Assembly (NCBI RefSeq): GCF_001632805.1
Contig: NZ_CP007220.1
Coordinates: 2,914,001 to 2,978,000, forward strand
Source of the DNA: Mycobacteroides chelonae CCUG 47445
Lineage (GTDB): Bacteria; Actinomycetota; Actinomycetes; Mycobacteriales; Mycobacteriaceae
Direction: 5' to 3'
Length of the DNA: 64,000 nt
Below are positions 45,399-53,840 of this stretch, in pieces. The position numbers and the translations under genes were made by a program. The notes beneath the pieces were generated by a model, which made no database searches, was not told the DNA's origin, and saw only the letters and a program-made list of their open reading frames with translations. Within the stretch, counting starts at the first letter, position 1. Every line of letters starts with the position of its first letter.

Positions 45399-45417
45399 TC
45401 AGGTTATGCAAGCCTTC
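45399..45417. promoter_or_regulatory. Degenerate IdeR-type iron box
   Basis: The 19-bp sequence TCAGGTTATGCAAGCCTTC matches 13 of 19 positions of the mycobacterial iron box consensus (TTAGGTTAGSCTAACCTAA), including both AGGTTA and GCC cores. It lies about 85 bp before the formyltransferase start, in the only long gap (181 bp) upstream of the NRPS operon. Iron control would fit a siderophore cluster, but weak boxes occur by chance. Confidence 0.4.
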
Positions 45418-45495
45418 CCTAAGCCGCGCAAGGACCCTAGCACCCCGTCGCTGGCCGCCCAATTGCCCGCGGGTGAACAAGAAGCGCCGCACACC

Positions 45496-47076
45496 TTAGG
45501 GGTTGATATTTACCACCACTGCCCGCGGTAGAAAGATCGCCGGGATGACGGTGACGGCCGCTAATGCGACGGCGACAAGAAATACCGTTGTGTACGCGTG
45601 TGAGAGCAATTGAGATGCATCACTCGCAAAATCTGAATGCGAGTTCACCGGCGAGCCAGCCGCCATTCCAGGGGTATTGGTTTCGCCACCCGATACCGCC
45701 ATCGGATCCAGCTCAATTCCACCTCCGACACGATTGAACTGAGTGGTCAACAGCATTGCCATCAACGCGGCCCCAACCGACCCCCCTACCTGGTCGTTGA
45801 CGCTCAGCAGCGTGGTACCCCGTGCCACCCGCGCCGGCGCCAGTGACTGGACGCACGCCGCCGAAAGCGGTGTCGATGTGCAGCCAACACCCATCCCCAT
45901 GATCAGTAATCCGATCAGCAATATCGCTGAGTGGCCCTCGGGCCGCGCGACTCCGTACGTGAATACCCCCAGGCCCACCGCGATCAGGGGCAGCCCGATC
46001 AAGACGATCGTGCCCGGGCCGCGCTTGTCCATGAACACCCCTGCCAGCGGCACAGTCAGTACGAGACCGATTCCCATGGCCACCATGGACATCCCGGACT
46101 GCATCGGCGTCTGATGCAGAGCCACCTGAAAGTAGCTCGGCACAAGCAGCCCGGCCCCGACAAATGTGGCGGCGAAGGCGAACTGGGTGATGTTGGCCCA
46201 CCGCACCACCGGGTTTTCGAACAACCCCAGGTCGATGAGTGGGTGCGACGCACGGTTTCTGGTGTGCACCACGAAGGCGAAAATCAATGCGGCACCGATA
46301 GTTATGGGTAGCAGGACATGCGGGTCGGCGAGGCTGTCACGGCCGGGTATCGCCAACATTCCGGCAAGCAACGTGGCCACGCCAGGTGAGAGCAGCAGCG
46401 CTCCGACGACATCGAGCTTCTCGGAGGGCTCGGGACGGTCTTTCGGGAACATGAGCGCCGCCAATACAAAAGCGCTCAATCCGATCGGCAGATTGATCAG
46501 GAAGATCCATTCCCAGCCATAGGTGCCGATCAGCCATCCGCCCAGGATGGGCCCACCGATCGGGCCGAGCAAGAAGGGAACCGCCCCTATCGCGACAACG
46601 CGGCCAAGGCGCTTCGGGCCCGCCTCTCGGGTCAGGATCATGAAGCTCAACGGCATCAACATGCCGCCACCTACGCCCTGAATGACACGGAAAATGATGA
46701 GCAGCAAGATATTCGGCGCTACCGCGCACAGCAGTGAGCCAATCGTGAACACCAGGACCGCGCCCAGGAACAGCCGCTTGGTGCCGTATCTGTCGGCTGC
46801 CCAACCGCTCATCGGGATCACCGTCGCGAAGGCAAGCATGTAACCGGCGATGGTCCAGGAGACCATCGCCTGACTGGCCCCGAACTGGGTGACGAACGTG
46901 CGTTGGGCAACAGTGACGGCCGTGCTGTCCAAGAAGGCCATCACGCTCGCCAGACCGCATATGCCGGCGATCCGCAGCAGCGAGGCGTCCAGCTTGTCGG
47001 GGTGGGCAGGTGCGTCCACACCCGGCTGCTCAGCAGGCCCGCTCGGCACCGAGAGGGTCGTAGGCGCGCTGTCCAT
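45496..47076 (-). CDS. DHA2-family MFS exporter (EmrB/QacA type)
   Basis: A 526-residue transporter with about 14 transmembrane segments, starting at ATG 47076 (the upstream frame to 47184 overlaps the neighbouring SDR gene). Landmarks: LASVMAFLDSTAVTVAQRTF (helix 1 motif D1 of drug:H+ antiporters), SWTIAGYMLAFATVIPMSGW, ADRYGTKRLFLGAVLVFTIG, and motif C FLLGPIGGPILGGWLIGTYG. The family exports drugs, lipids or siderophores. It is on the same strand, 181 bp before the formyltransferase-MbtH-NRPS operon, so it could export the peptide product. The gap with an iron-box-like site argues for separate transcription. Confidence 0.9.
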   Translation of the reverse strand: MDSAPTTLSVPSGPAEQPGVDAPAHPDKLDASLLRIAGICGLASVMAFLDSTAVTVAQRTFVTQFGASQAMVSWTIAGYMLAFATVIPMSGWAADRYGTKRLFLGAVLVFTIGSLLCAVAPNILLLIIFRVIQGVGGGMLMPLSFMILTREAGPKRLGRVVAIGAVPFLLGPIGGPILGGWLIGTYGWEWIFLINLPIGLSAFVLAALMFPKDRPEPSEKLDVVGALLLSPGVATLLAGMLAIPGRDSLADPHVLLPITIGAALIFAFVVHTRNRASHPLIDLGLFENPVVRWANITQFAFAATFVGAGLLVPSYFQVALHQTPMQSGMSMVAMGIGLVLTVPLAGVFMDKRGPGTIVLIGLPLIAVGLGVFTYGVARPEGHSAILLIGLLIMGMGVGCTSTPLSAACVQSLAPARVARGTTLLSVNDQVGGSVGAALMAMLLTTQFNRVGGGIELDPMAVSGGETNTPGMAAGSPVNSHSDFASDASQLLSHAYTTVFLVAVALAAVTVIPAIFLPRAVVVNINP

Positions 47077-47105
47077 AAGTCGGCGAGTATATCGACGCGA
47101 AGGAC

Positions 47106-48020
47106 TCAGTTGGGGTCTACCGCCAACGGGCCCGATATCACTTCCGCAGGAGTATCCGCACCCCCGCCACGGCCGGAATACCAACGGTAGTAATCGCTCT
47201 GCACCCGGCTGACGATCCCGGGGAGGATTCGATACGAATCCCGGTACAAGGTGCCCAGCGGGTTGTTGACCTCGCGGCTCTGCCGCCGGATCGCATCGAC
47301 GACCATGTCGACCCCCTCCTCCAAAGTCAGCGACGCATATTGACTCCAGTCGGTCGGAGCGATCATGTCCGTCGCGACAAGCGGTAGGTGGATGTTAGTG
47401 ACCCGGACTCCGTCGGCTCGGCTTTCGATGCCTGCGATGCGCAGCACCGCGTCCATGGCCGCTTTCGATCCGACATAGGCGGAGAATTCGGGGAGGTTAC
47501 CCAGCACGCCGATCGACGAGCTGTGCACGATATGCCCTGAGCCACGGGCGCGCATGCCCGGCATCAGACGCAGCACCAGGCCCACACCACCGAGGTAGTT
47601 GATCGCCACGGTCCGCTCGTAGTCATGCAGCCGGTGTTCGGACTCCGCGAGCGACCGCATGATCGACCGCCCCGCGTTCAACACCAAGATATCCGGCGCA
47701 CCAAAGCGTTCGAGCACCTCGGTGGCCACCGCTCCCGCACCGTCACCGGTCGACAAATCGCCGCAAACGGCGTGCGCGGCACCGCCCCGCGCGGTGATTC
47801 CCAGCACGACGTCGTCGAGCTCGCCGGCCCGGCGTGCGGTGACAATCGCAATCGCCCCGGCCTCTGCGACCCTTTCCGCCAGTCGCCGCCCGATCCCGCT
47901 GGAGGCGCCGGTGATCAACACCGTCCGACCGCTCACCCGCTCGGCCAGAGAAGGAGTCCACGGGTAGTTGAGCCCGACCGGCTTCGTAAGAACATTGATC
48001 ATGCGCCTGACCGCCCGCAT
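47106..48020 (-). CDS. Short-chain dehydrogenase/reductase
   Basis: A 304-residue SDR. The NAD(P)-binding TGASSGIGRRLAERVAE, LVLNAGRSIM, catalytic Ser in GHIVHSSSIG and Tyr-x-x-x-Lys in SAYVGSKAAMDAVLRIA are intact. Start ATG 48018-48020 has GGAGAGG just upstream; another ATG is six codons later. The C-terminal extension (SYRILPGIVSRVQSDYYRWY) is longer than in minimal SDRs and appears in mycobacterial lipid-related SDRs. It is 29 bp upstream of the MFS gene on the same strand, so the two are probably co-transcribed. Substrate unknown. Confidence 0.9.
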   Translation of the reverse strand: MRAVRRMINVLTKPVGLNYPWTPSLAERVSGRTVLITGASSGIGRRLAERVAEAGAIAIVTARRAGELDDVVLGITARGGAAHAVCGDLSTGDGAGAVATEVLERFGAPDILVLNAGRSIMRSLAESEHRLHDYERTVAINYLGGVGLVLRLMPGMRARGSGHIVHSSSIGVLGNLPEFSAYVGSKAAMDAVLRIAGIESRADGVRVTNIHLPLVATDMIAPTDWSQYASLTLEEGVDMVVDAIRRQSREVNNPLGTLYRDSYRILPGIVSRVQSDYYRWYSGRGGGADTPAEVISGPLAVDPN

Positions 48021-48153
48021 ACGACCTCTCCAACTACTCGCACCGCAGTAGCTGACACCTGTCAACTCCTGGCCAATGATCAGGTTGGCACCGCCTGTTG
48101 TCAAGATGGGCTCGGGCCACTAACCGCAGACGAGAAAATGGAGCGCCGCTCCC

Positions 48154-48711
48154 CTACGACACTGACGTGATCGGTTCAGTAGCGCCGAACTCGGAGCTGG
48201 CCGAGGACGACGAATTATTTACGGCGCCTTGCAGTTCGGGAAAAACCCATTTCCGGAACGCCCACCACCTAAATGCCGTTGCAAGCAATGTGCCGATCAG
48301 TGACCCGCTGACGAAGTCGGCAACGTGCTCCGTCACCGGCTGCACATGAGGAACCTGCAGATGGAGCGCATAACGCGACAGCGCCAAGGGGATCTGGTTG
48401 ATTCCCACCGCCACTGCACTGATTCCGAAAAACAGGAACGCCTCGTGATGCGCCGCCCTCCCACGACGTTCGGCGAACGACCACTCCCGGTTGAGCACAT
48501 ACGACACCACCGTCGCCACCATGGTGGCTAACGTCAACGCGGTCACTGGCTTGGTTTGCAGTACAGAAGCTTCCAGCGCGAAGTACAGACCAGTAGTAAG
48601 GACGAACGTCAACGCGCCCACCACTGCGAACCGGATGAACCCAGCCAACGGCACAAGCCGAAGTACCACCGACCGGGGAATCGCGGAGACGAATGTGGGC
48701 GGTGTGGGCAT
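48154..48711 (-). CDS. GtrA-like membrane protein
   Basis: A 185-residue integral membrane protein with four predicted helices and the GtrA-family opening FIRFAVVGALTFVLTTGLYFA, then VATVVSYVLNREWSFA, LFFGISAVAVGINQIPLAL and a C-terminal FRWWAFRKWVFPE. GtrA-like proteins are involved in flipping or handling of polyprenyl-linked sugars for cell-wall glycans in mycobacteria. It stands alone between the SDR gene and a divergently read lipoprotein gene. The soluble tail is Ser-rich and low complexity. Role by family only. Confidence 0.85.
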   Translation of the reverse strand: MPTPPTFVSAIPRSVVLRLVPLAGFIRFAVVGALTFVLTTGLYFALEASVLQTKPVTALTLATMVATVVSYVLNREWSFAERRGRAAHHEAFLFFGISAVAVGINQIPLALSRYALHLQVPHVQPVTEHVADFVSGSLIGTLLATAFRWWAFRKWVFPELQGAVNNSSSSASSEFGATEPITSVS

Positions 48712-48838
48712 CGAATAGGACCCTAGCAGCGCCGCACCAACGTGACCGTCTGGTCACGTACAGTCCTGCACCCATAACAGCCGCGCTCAGGACATATGTT
48801 TGCTATCGTTTGCGCTAAGTGCGAGCTCTGGGGGCCGT

Positions 48839-49444
48839 ATGCGATTCAGCGCGACAGTTTTTCTCATCTCCGCACTCTTGTGCGCGTGCGTGTCCCCCAG
48901 TAGCTCAGCCCGGCACGACCAATGGTCCTCACTCGTGGCGATGCTCGCCGACCAGCAGAAGGCCCTGCACGACAAGGACCCGGTGTACGACCTTCCCGGC
49001 CCGCTCCAGCCGGCAACACGCAAAGACATCCGCGCACAGGAACGCCAGCGAGGCCTGTACCTCGACGCCGATCACCGGGAGCTGCTCCAGGTCTCCAACG
49101 GCCTGCGCTCTTTCTGCGGCTTCGATGACTTGTTCTCATTTGCGGACTCGATGCCCGGCTCGAAGAACTGGGAGGGCATGAAGGCGTACATCGAAGGCGC
49201 GTCGCTGACTCCCGAATACTTCGGCGCCCATTCCTTCAACCAACTGATTCCCGTCCTCGGCACTGAGGACGATTACGTCATGACCATCGCCGTTGCCCAC
49301 TCATACTTCAGTGACGAACCCGGCACCGTCTTCGAGCTTGGCGGTGACGGACCCAACGGGATCGGCCAGTACCCGACGTTGATGGACGCGGTGAGAAGTA
49401 AGTCGGAGTGGTACCAGAAGGAGCTGCGGAGCAGGAACGGATAG
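48839..49444 (+). CDS. SMI1/KNR4 (SUKH)-type putative lipoprotein
   Basis: A 201-residue protein starting at ATG 48839; an extension to 48800 is less likely. The N-terminus MRFSATVFLISALLCACVSP is a signal peptide with a cysteine in lipobox position (LCAC, not a perfect lipobox). The mature part has the SUKH-1 core: QERQRGLYLDADHRELLQVS, NGLRSFCGFDDLFS and later NQLIPVLGTEDDYVMTIAV. SUKH domains are common immunity proteins against secreted nucleases and other toxins, but also occur in housekeeping contexts. An exported SUKH protein is unusual. No toxin gene is next to it; divergent from gtrA and followed by a small frame and an M48 peptidase. Confidence 0.7.
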   Translation: MRFSATVFLISALLCACVSPSSSARHDQWSSLVAMLADQQKALHDKDPVYDLPGPLQPATRKDIRAQERQRGLYLDADHRELLQVSNGLRSFCGFDDLFSFADSMPGSKNWEGMKAYIEGASLTPEYFGAHSFNQLIPVLGTEDDYVMTIAVAHSYFSDEPGTVFELGGDGPNGIGQYPTLMDAVRSKSEWYQKELRSRNG

Positions 49445-49509
49445 GCCTGGCGGGAACCAAAACGAATGCGCAATCGTCTGACCTAACAAGAAGCATTTCG
49501 GGGGGACAC

Positions 49510-49599
49510 ATGACATCGGCACCAGCGTTGCCTGCGCGGTATCCGCTAACAGCTGCCGCATATCCTGATGTCGCCGGATCCGCGCGCTTAATAAGGTAA
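49510..49599 (+). CDS. Possible small protein or leader peptide upstream of the M48 peptidase
   Basis: A 29-codon frame with an unusually strong ribosome binding site (GGGGGGA, 5 nt before the ATG) and a TAA stop, 18 bp before the peptidase start. The peptide begins MTSAPALPARYPLTAAAYPD. It could be a short leader controlling the peptidase or a small protein in its own right. No family is recognised. Confidence 0.4.
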   Translation: MTSAPALPARYPLTAAAYPDVAGSARLIR

Positions 49600-49617
49600 C
49601 CAGATAGGTTGAATGCC

Positions 49618-50697
49618 ATGTCCGATCTGCCCACTCGTACCTATATCGAGTTTCCCGGAATTAGCACCCGCGCCTGGGAGCACCCTGCGGACCGGGCCGC
49701 TCTGCAAACATTGCGCAGCCTTAAGGGCTTCGACACCGTCCTCAAGGCGCTGGCCGCACTGTTGCGCGAACGCCAGCATCGGCTGATGTACCTGGCCACC
49801 GCCATCCGCGTCGACGACCGTCAGTTCAGCTCGCTCAATGACACCCTCAATGATTGCGCCCGCATCCTCGACGCCCCCGAAATCCCCGAGCTGTATGTCA
49901 TTCAAGGGCCGTACGCCAACGCGTTCACCATCGGGATGGACCGACCGTTCATCGTGCTCACCTCCGGCCTATTGGACCTGATGAATGAGCAGGAGCTGCG
50001 CTTCGTCGTCGGCCACGAACTCGGGCACGCATTGTCCGGGCATGCCGTGTATCGCACGATGCTGCTGCACCTGATGCGGCTGGCCGGGAATCTCGGCTGG
50101 ATGCCGATCGGCGGGTGGGCGCTGCGCGCCGTCGTCGCCGCGCTCATGGAATGGCAGCGCAAGTCCGAGCTCTCCGGCGACCGCGCCGGAATGCTCTGCG
50201 GGCAAGACGTGGATACCGCGATCCGCGTGGAGATGAAGCTGGCCGGCGGGTCACGCCTCGACGAGATGGATACGCAGCGCTTCCTGGCGCAGGCCGCCGA
50301 GTACGAACGCACCGGGGACATGCGTGACGGCGTGCTCAAATTGCTCAACCTGGAATTGCAATCGCACCCCTTCTCGGTGCTGCGGGCCGCCGAACTGAGT
50401 AAGTGGATCGACCGCGGCGAATATGGCGCGATACTCGGCGGAAACTACCCGCGGCGCGAAGACGACGTACAGTCCGACTTGGGTTCTGATTTCCGTTCCG
50501 CGGCAAGGTCATACAAAGAAAATTTCGATTCATCGACTGATCCGCTGATCTCCGCACTACGCAACTTCGGCTCCACCCTCGATGGCGTCGTGAATGTCGT
50601 CGGACAAGGGGTCACCGACGTCGCCAGCGACGTACGCCGCCGATTTTCGGAGTGGCGCAACAACTCCGATGACGAGCCACGCGATGACGACGCCTGA
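49618..50697 (+). CDS. M48-family zinc metallopeptidase
   Basis: A 359-residue peptidase. VVGHELGHALSGH carries the zinc ligands H133 and H137 with catalytic E134, and KSELSGDRAG supplies the third ligand E184 and D188, as in HtpX/Ste24-type M48 enzymes. A hydrophobic stretch (LAGNLGWMPIGGWALRAVVAAL, partly amphipathic) follows the motif. The C-terminal third is charged and helical (FRSAARSYKENFDSS, then RRRFSEWRNN). Start ATG 49618 is chosen over TTG 49609. Expected role: membrane-associated protein quality control or cleavage of small proteins. It lies between the small leader frame and a conserved small gene on the same strand. Confidence 0.9.
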   Translation: MSDLPTRTYIEFPGISTRAWEHPADRAALQTLRSLKGFDTVLKALAALLRERQHRLMYLATAIRVDDRQFSSLNDTLNDCARILDAPEIPELYVIQGPYANAFTIGMDRPFIVLTSGLLDLMNEQELRFVVGHELGHALSGHAVYRTMLLHLMRLAGNLGWMPIGGWALRAVVAALMEWQRKSELSGDRAGMLCGQDVDTAIRVEMKLAGGSRLDEMDTQRFLAQAAEYERTGDMRDGVLKLLNLELQSHPFSVLRAAELSKWIDRGEYGAILGGNYPRREDDVQSDLGSDFRSAARSYKENFDSSTDPLISALRNFGSTLDGVVNVVGQGVTDVASDVRRRFSEWRNNSDDEPRDDDA

Positions 50698-50712
50698 CCT
50701 CGGGCACTAACC

Positions 50713-51096
50713 GTGAACGACCCGAGCTACATGAACTTTTTCGTGGAGCGAGCCGCCTCTGAGGCGGCGGTGGTGGCGGCTTGCGCCAGGGCAAGCGGAT
50801 GCGCACTGGAGTCAGACGGCCACACCATCGATGACCCGCAGGGATATGTTCAGATCACCGAGTACACGGATGGATTCAGGATGGGGCTGTGCATCATCGC
50901 GGCGCCCGACGTGCCCGTGACTCGGTCTCACGAGGCGGTGGCGCAGGCCATCGCCCGTGAACTGCGCCAGCGGGTGCTCTTCGATATCGAGGATCCCAGC
51001 ACCGCTTCGGGTGAACGATGGATCCTGGCGATGCCCGATGGCGCGGTCTCGACAGTCGACATCGTGGAGTACGAGGACGGCGTCGGCCTCGTCTGA
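50713..51096 (+). CDS. Conserved hypothetical protein
   Basis: A 127-residue soluble protein from GTG 50713, 15 bp after the M48 peptidase stop, so probably in its transcript. The sequence is mixed alpha/beta with DPQGYVQITEYTDGFRMGL and a C-terminal strand TVDIVEYEDGVGLV; no enzymatic motif, signal or membrane segment is visible. Composition and codon use are chromosomal. I do not recognise a family; it may be a partner of the peptidase, but only position suggests that. Confidence 0.65.
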   Translation: MNDPSYMNFFVERAASEAAVVAACARASGCALESDGHTIDDPQGYVQITEYTDGFRMGLCIIAAPDVPVTRSHEAVAQAIARELRQRVLFDIEDPSTASGERWILAMPDGAVSTVDIVEYEDGVGLV

Positions 51097-51161
51097 CCAC
51101 AGTGGCGCCGCCGGTTATTCGGTGGCCGATACCGTTCGCCACCCCATAGGCTCCAGACCTC

Positions 51162-51530
51162 ATGACATCGAACCACGACCCCTTCGTGCTGCGCTCAACC
51201 ATGCGCGCAGATCTCTCCGTAGCGATGAAGACCCGCGACAGCCTGGCCGTCAGCGCACTACGGACGGCGATCGCCGCGATCGACAACGCCGAGTCGGTGG
51301 ACGGTGCCACACAGACAGTGCAGAACAACACTCATATCGCCAGCGCGGCAAGCGGTCTCGGATCAGCGGAGGCGGCCCGTAAGGTGCTCTCCCCCGCGGA
51401 TGTTCGCGCGATTCTGCACGCGCAGATCGAAGACCGGGCCACCGAAGCCGCACGCTACGACGTGCTCGGCCAGGCCGAGGCAGCCGCCCAGCTGCGTGAG
51501 GAAGCGGCGATCATCGCCGGTTATCTATAG
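51162..51530 (+). CDS. GatB/YqeY domain protein
   Basis: A 122-residue helical protein of the YqeY family: VLRSTMRADLSVAMKTRDSL, SALRTAIAAIDNAES, and the second helical bundle KVLSPADVRAILHAQIEDRA followed by EAAARYDVLGQAEAAAQLRE. YqeY proteins share the tail domain of GatB and may bind tRNA; no enzymatic role is established. Length is a little below the usual 145-150 residues, because the linker is short. Its end overlaps the convergent TetR gene by 6 bp. Confidence 0.85.
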   Translation: MTSNHDPFVLRSTMRADLSVAMKTRDSLAVSALRTAIAAIDNAESVDGATQTVQNNTHIASAASGLGSAEAARKVLSPADVRAILHAQIEDRATEAARYDVLGQAEAAAQLREEAAIIAGYL

Positions 51531-52193
51531 GGACGCGTAGCGCCGGGCAATGCCGTCGCACAGGATCTCGACGCCCTTGACGATCACCTCGCGCGGATTG
51601 GTCACCTGCGGCAGGTCACCCACCCCCACCAGCGCGGCCAGTCGCGGGGACTCCGGTACACCGACGTTGCCATCGATCAGTTCCGACAAACCCGAAAAGT
51701 CGGTGCGGGCACCCGGGGAGACAAGCTGCCCGCCGACCGCACCCAGGCCGACGCCTTGCGAATAGCTCCACACCTGAAACGCCAATTCCGCCGCCTCGGG
51801 TACGGGGACCCCGAGGTGGCTGAAGGTCTCCAGTAACCAGTCGAAGCACACCAGAGTTTCGGGTTGCATGCCGTTGCGCGGCACCGCGTACGCCAACAGC
51901 ACCCAAGGGTGAGTGCTGTACAGATTGAAGTCGTACTCGACGGCGACGCGTACCCGTGTACGCCAGTCCGGGTCGCCCATCATCTCTTGGGGATAGGCGA
52001 ATCGCCGGGTGACCTCAGCGGTCATCTCGACCAGCAGCGCATCCTTGTCGGCCACGTGACGGTACAGCGACATCGCCCCCACTCCGAGGGCATCGGCGAT
52101 CTTGCGCATGGAGACACCGGCCAAGCCATCCGAGTCGGCGATCGTAATAGCCTGGGCAACAATCGATTCCAGCGTTAGACGCGGATCGGTCAC
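51525..52193 (-). CDS. TetR-family transcriptional regulator
   Basis: A 222-residue regulator starting at GTG 52193 (VTDPRLTLESIVAQAITIAD). The HTH GVSMRKIADALGVGAMSLYR and then HVADKDALLVEMTAEVTRRF are canonical TetR; the C-terminal domain (about 80-220) is of the TetR_C type with tetracycline-repressor-like features. It is divergent from the DHA2 exporter gene with 107 bp between starts, the common repressor-pump arrangement, and the intergenic DNA holds palindromes that could be its operator. Ligand unknown, presumably a drug-like substrate of the pump. Confidence 0.9.
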   Translation of the reverse strand: MTDPRLTLESIVAQAITIADSDGLAGVSMRKIADALGVGAMSLYRHVADKDALLVEMTAEVTRRFAYPQEMMGDPDWRTRVRVAVEYDFNLYSTHPWVLLAYAVPRNGMQPETLVCFDWLLETFSHLGVPVPEAAELAFQVWSYSQGVGLGAVGGQLVSPGARTDFSGLSELIDGNVGVPESPRLAALVGVGDLPQVTNPREVIVKGVEILCDGIARRYASL

Positions 52194-52236
52194 GGCACTC
52201 CTGTCATAACTCGATTGACCACCTTCGTCAATTTGC

Positions 52237-52272
52237 GTACAGTGTACCCAGTCTACTGCGTACGCCGTACGC
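52237..52272. promoter_or_regulatory. Paired palindromes, probable TetR operator
   Basis: Two palindromes lie between the divergent regulator and exporter genes: GTACAGTGTAC (52237-52247, 5+1+5) and GCGTACGCCGTACGC (52258-52272, 7+1+7, perfect). Both contain GTAC and their left arms repeat GCGTAC (52235-52240 and 52258-52263). The position between starts and the symmetry suit binding of two TetR dimers controlling both genes. Confidence 0.6.
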
Positions 52273-52300
52273 ACACAAATATCATCCGGAGCGATACCCC

Positions 52301-53803
52301 ATGACCAGCTGCAAGAGCACAGCGACCGAAAACGCGACGCCCGAAGGCGCCCGCGCTGGACGCCGTACCTGGTTCGGGCTCGCGACCCTGCTACTGCCGG
52401 TCTTCCTGGTCTCCATGGATGTCTCGGTGCTGTTCCTGGCGATGCCACGGCTGTCCGAGTCACTCAACCCGACCGCGGCCGAGCAGCTCTGGATCCTGGA
52501 CGTGTACGGATTCCTGCTCGCAGGTCTGCTGATCACCATGGGCAATCTGGGTGACCGGTGGGGCCGGCGGCGCCTCATGCTGTGGGGGGCGACGCTTTTT
52601 GGTCTCGCATCGGTGATCGCGGCGTTCGCACCCACACCGCTGACCCTGATCGCGGCCCGCGCCCTGATGGGTGTCGGCGGAGCCACCCTGCTACCCGCCA
52701 GCCTGGCGCTCATCGGTGTCATGTTCCCCAATGCGCGCCAGAAGGCGCTCGCGGTCGGCATCTGGGCCGCAGCGTTCTCCTTCGGTGCGGCGGTCGGCCC
52801 CGTCATCGGTGGCCTGCTGTTGCATCACTACTGGTGGGGCTCGGTGTTCCTCATCAACGTCCCGGTGCTGATCGTGCTCCTGCTCACCGCGAACGCACTC
52901 ATCCCCGAATACCGAAACCCGGTGCTGGAGCCGTTCGACCTCGCCGGCGTCGCATTGTCCATGGTCGGCATCATGACCTTTGTCTACGCCGTGAAAGCCA
53001 TGGCCACACATGGCTTTTCGCCTGTGGTGGCGATCACCGGAGCTATCGGCGTACTGACGCTCGCGGCATTCGTCCGCCAGCAGATGCGGAATCCGCATCC
53101 GCTGTTGGCACTCGACTTGTTCCGCAATCGGACCTTCACCGTGGCAATCGTCGGCACCATCGCCGCGATGGCCACCTTCGGTGCGACCACCTACCTCACC
53201 GGGCTCTACCTGCAGTCGGTGCTCGGTTTCGACGTGCTGGCCGCCGCGTTCCTGGGACTGCCGATGGCGCTGACCGTCGCCTACTTCTCGATGGACGCCG
53301 CACGCATCGAACGGCTACTCGGTGAGCGTTGGACATTCGTGACGTCTCTGCTGGCCATGGCCGTGGGCAACGCGGTACTGCTCGCGCTGGGCCCCCACGG
53401 GCCGGTCGGCGTCTATATCGCGGCAACGGTGATCGTCGGCGCCGGAGCCGGCGTTATGTTCACCTTCGTTTCGGCGGTGGCGCTGAATGCCGCCCCGACC
53501 GAGCGCGCCGGGCAGGCCACGGGAATCTCGGAGATGAGCTTTGAGCTCGGGACCGCCTTCGGGCTCGCGCTGTTCGGCGCCCTCGCCTCGGCGATCTTCG
53601 CCGCACGCACCCACATGCACGAGACACTCGGGCAGGCCATGGCGCGCGCCAAGGATCTCGGCGGCGAGGCCGGCGCCGCCGCGGCCGAGCTCGCCAGAAC
53701 CGGATGGACGGATGGAATCCATGCGGTCGCCGGGGTGTCGACGCTGCTCCTGGTCGCCACCGCGCTCGCGGCCGCCCTCGTGATGCGTCACACCGACACC
53801 TAA
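52301..53803 (+). CDS. DHA2-family MFS drug exporter
   Basis: A 500-residue transporter with about 14 transmembrane segments. Motif D1 is LPVFLVSMDVSVLFLAMPRL, motif A GNLGDRWGRRRLMLWGATLF, motif C is AAFSFGAAVGPVIGGLLLHH and a long loop follows. It belongs to the QacA/Jef/LfrA-like branch, known in mycobacteria for efflux of quaternary ammonium compounds, dyes and fluoroquinolones. It is divergent from a TetR gene that likely represses it. The C-terminal region has a coiled, Ala-rich loop (ETLGQAMARAKDLGGEAGAA) typical of SmvA/QacA-like pumps. Substrate not predictable from sequence. Confidence 0.92.
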   Translation: MTSCKSTATENATPEGARAGRRTWFGLATLLLPVFLVSMDVSVLFLAMPRLSESLNPTAAEQLWILDVYGFLLAGLLITMGNLGDRWGRRRLMLWGATLFGLASVIAAFAPTPLTLIAARALMGVGGATLLPASLALIGVMFPNARQKALAVGIWAAAFSFGAAVGPVIGGLLLHHYWWGSVFLINVPVLIVLLLTANALIPEYRNPVLEPFDLAGVALSMVGIMTFVYAVKAMATHGFSPVVAITGAIGVLTLAAFVRQQMRNPHPLLALDLFRNRTFTVAIVGTIAAMATFGATTYLTGLYLQSVLGFDVLAAAFLGLPMALTVAYFSMDAARIERLLGERWTFVTSLLAMAVGNAVLLALGPHGPVGVYIAATVIVGAGAGVMFTFVSAVALNAAPTERAGQATGISEMSFELGTAFGLALFGALASAIFAARTHMHETLGQAMARAKDLGGEAGAAAAELARTGWTDGIHAVAGVSTLLLVATALAAALVMRHTDT

Positions 53804-53840
53804 TCGGGAACCTTCAGCGCCCCGGGCTCGTAGAACACAT

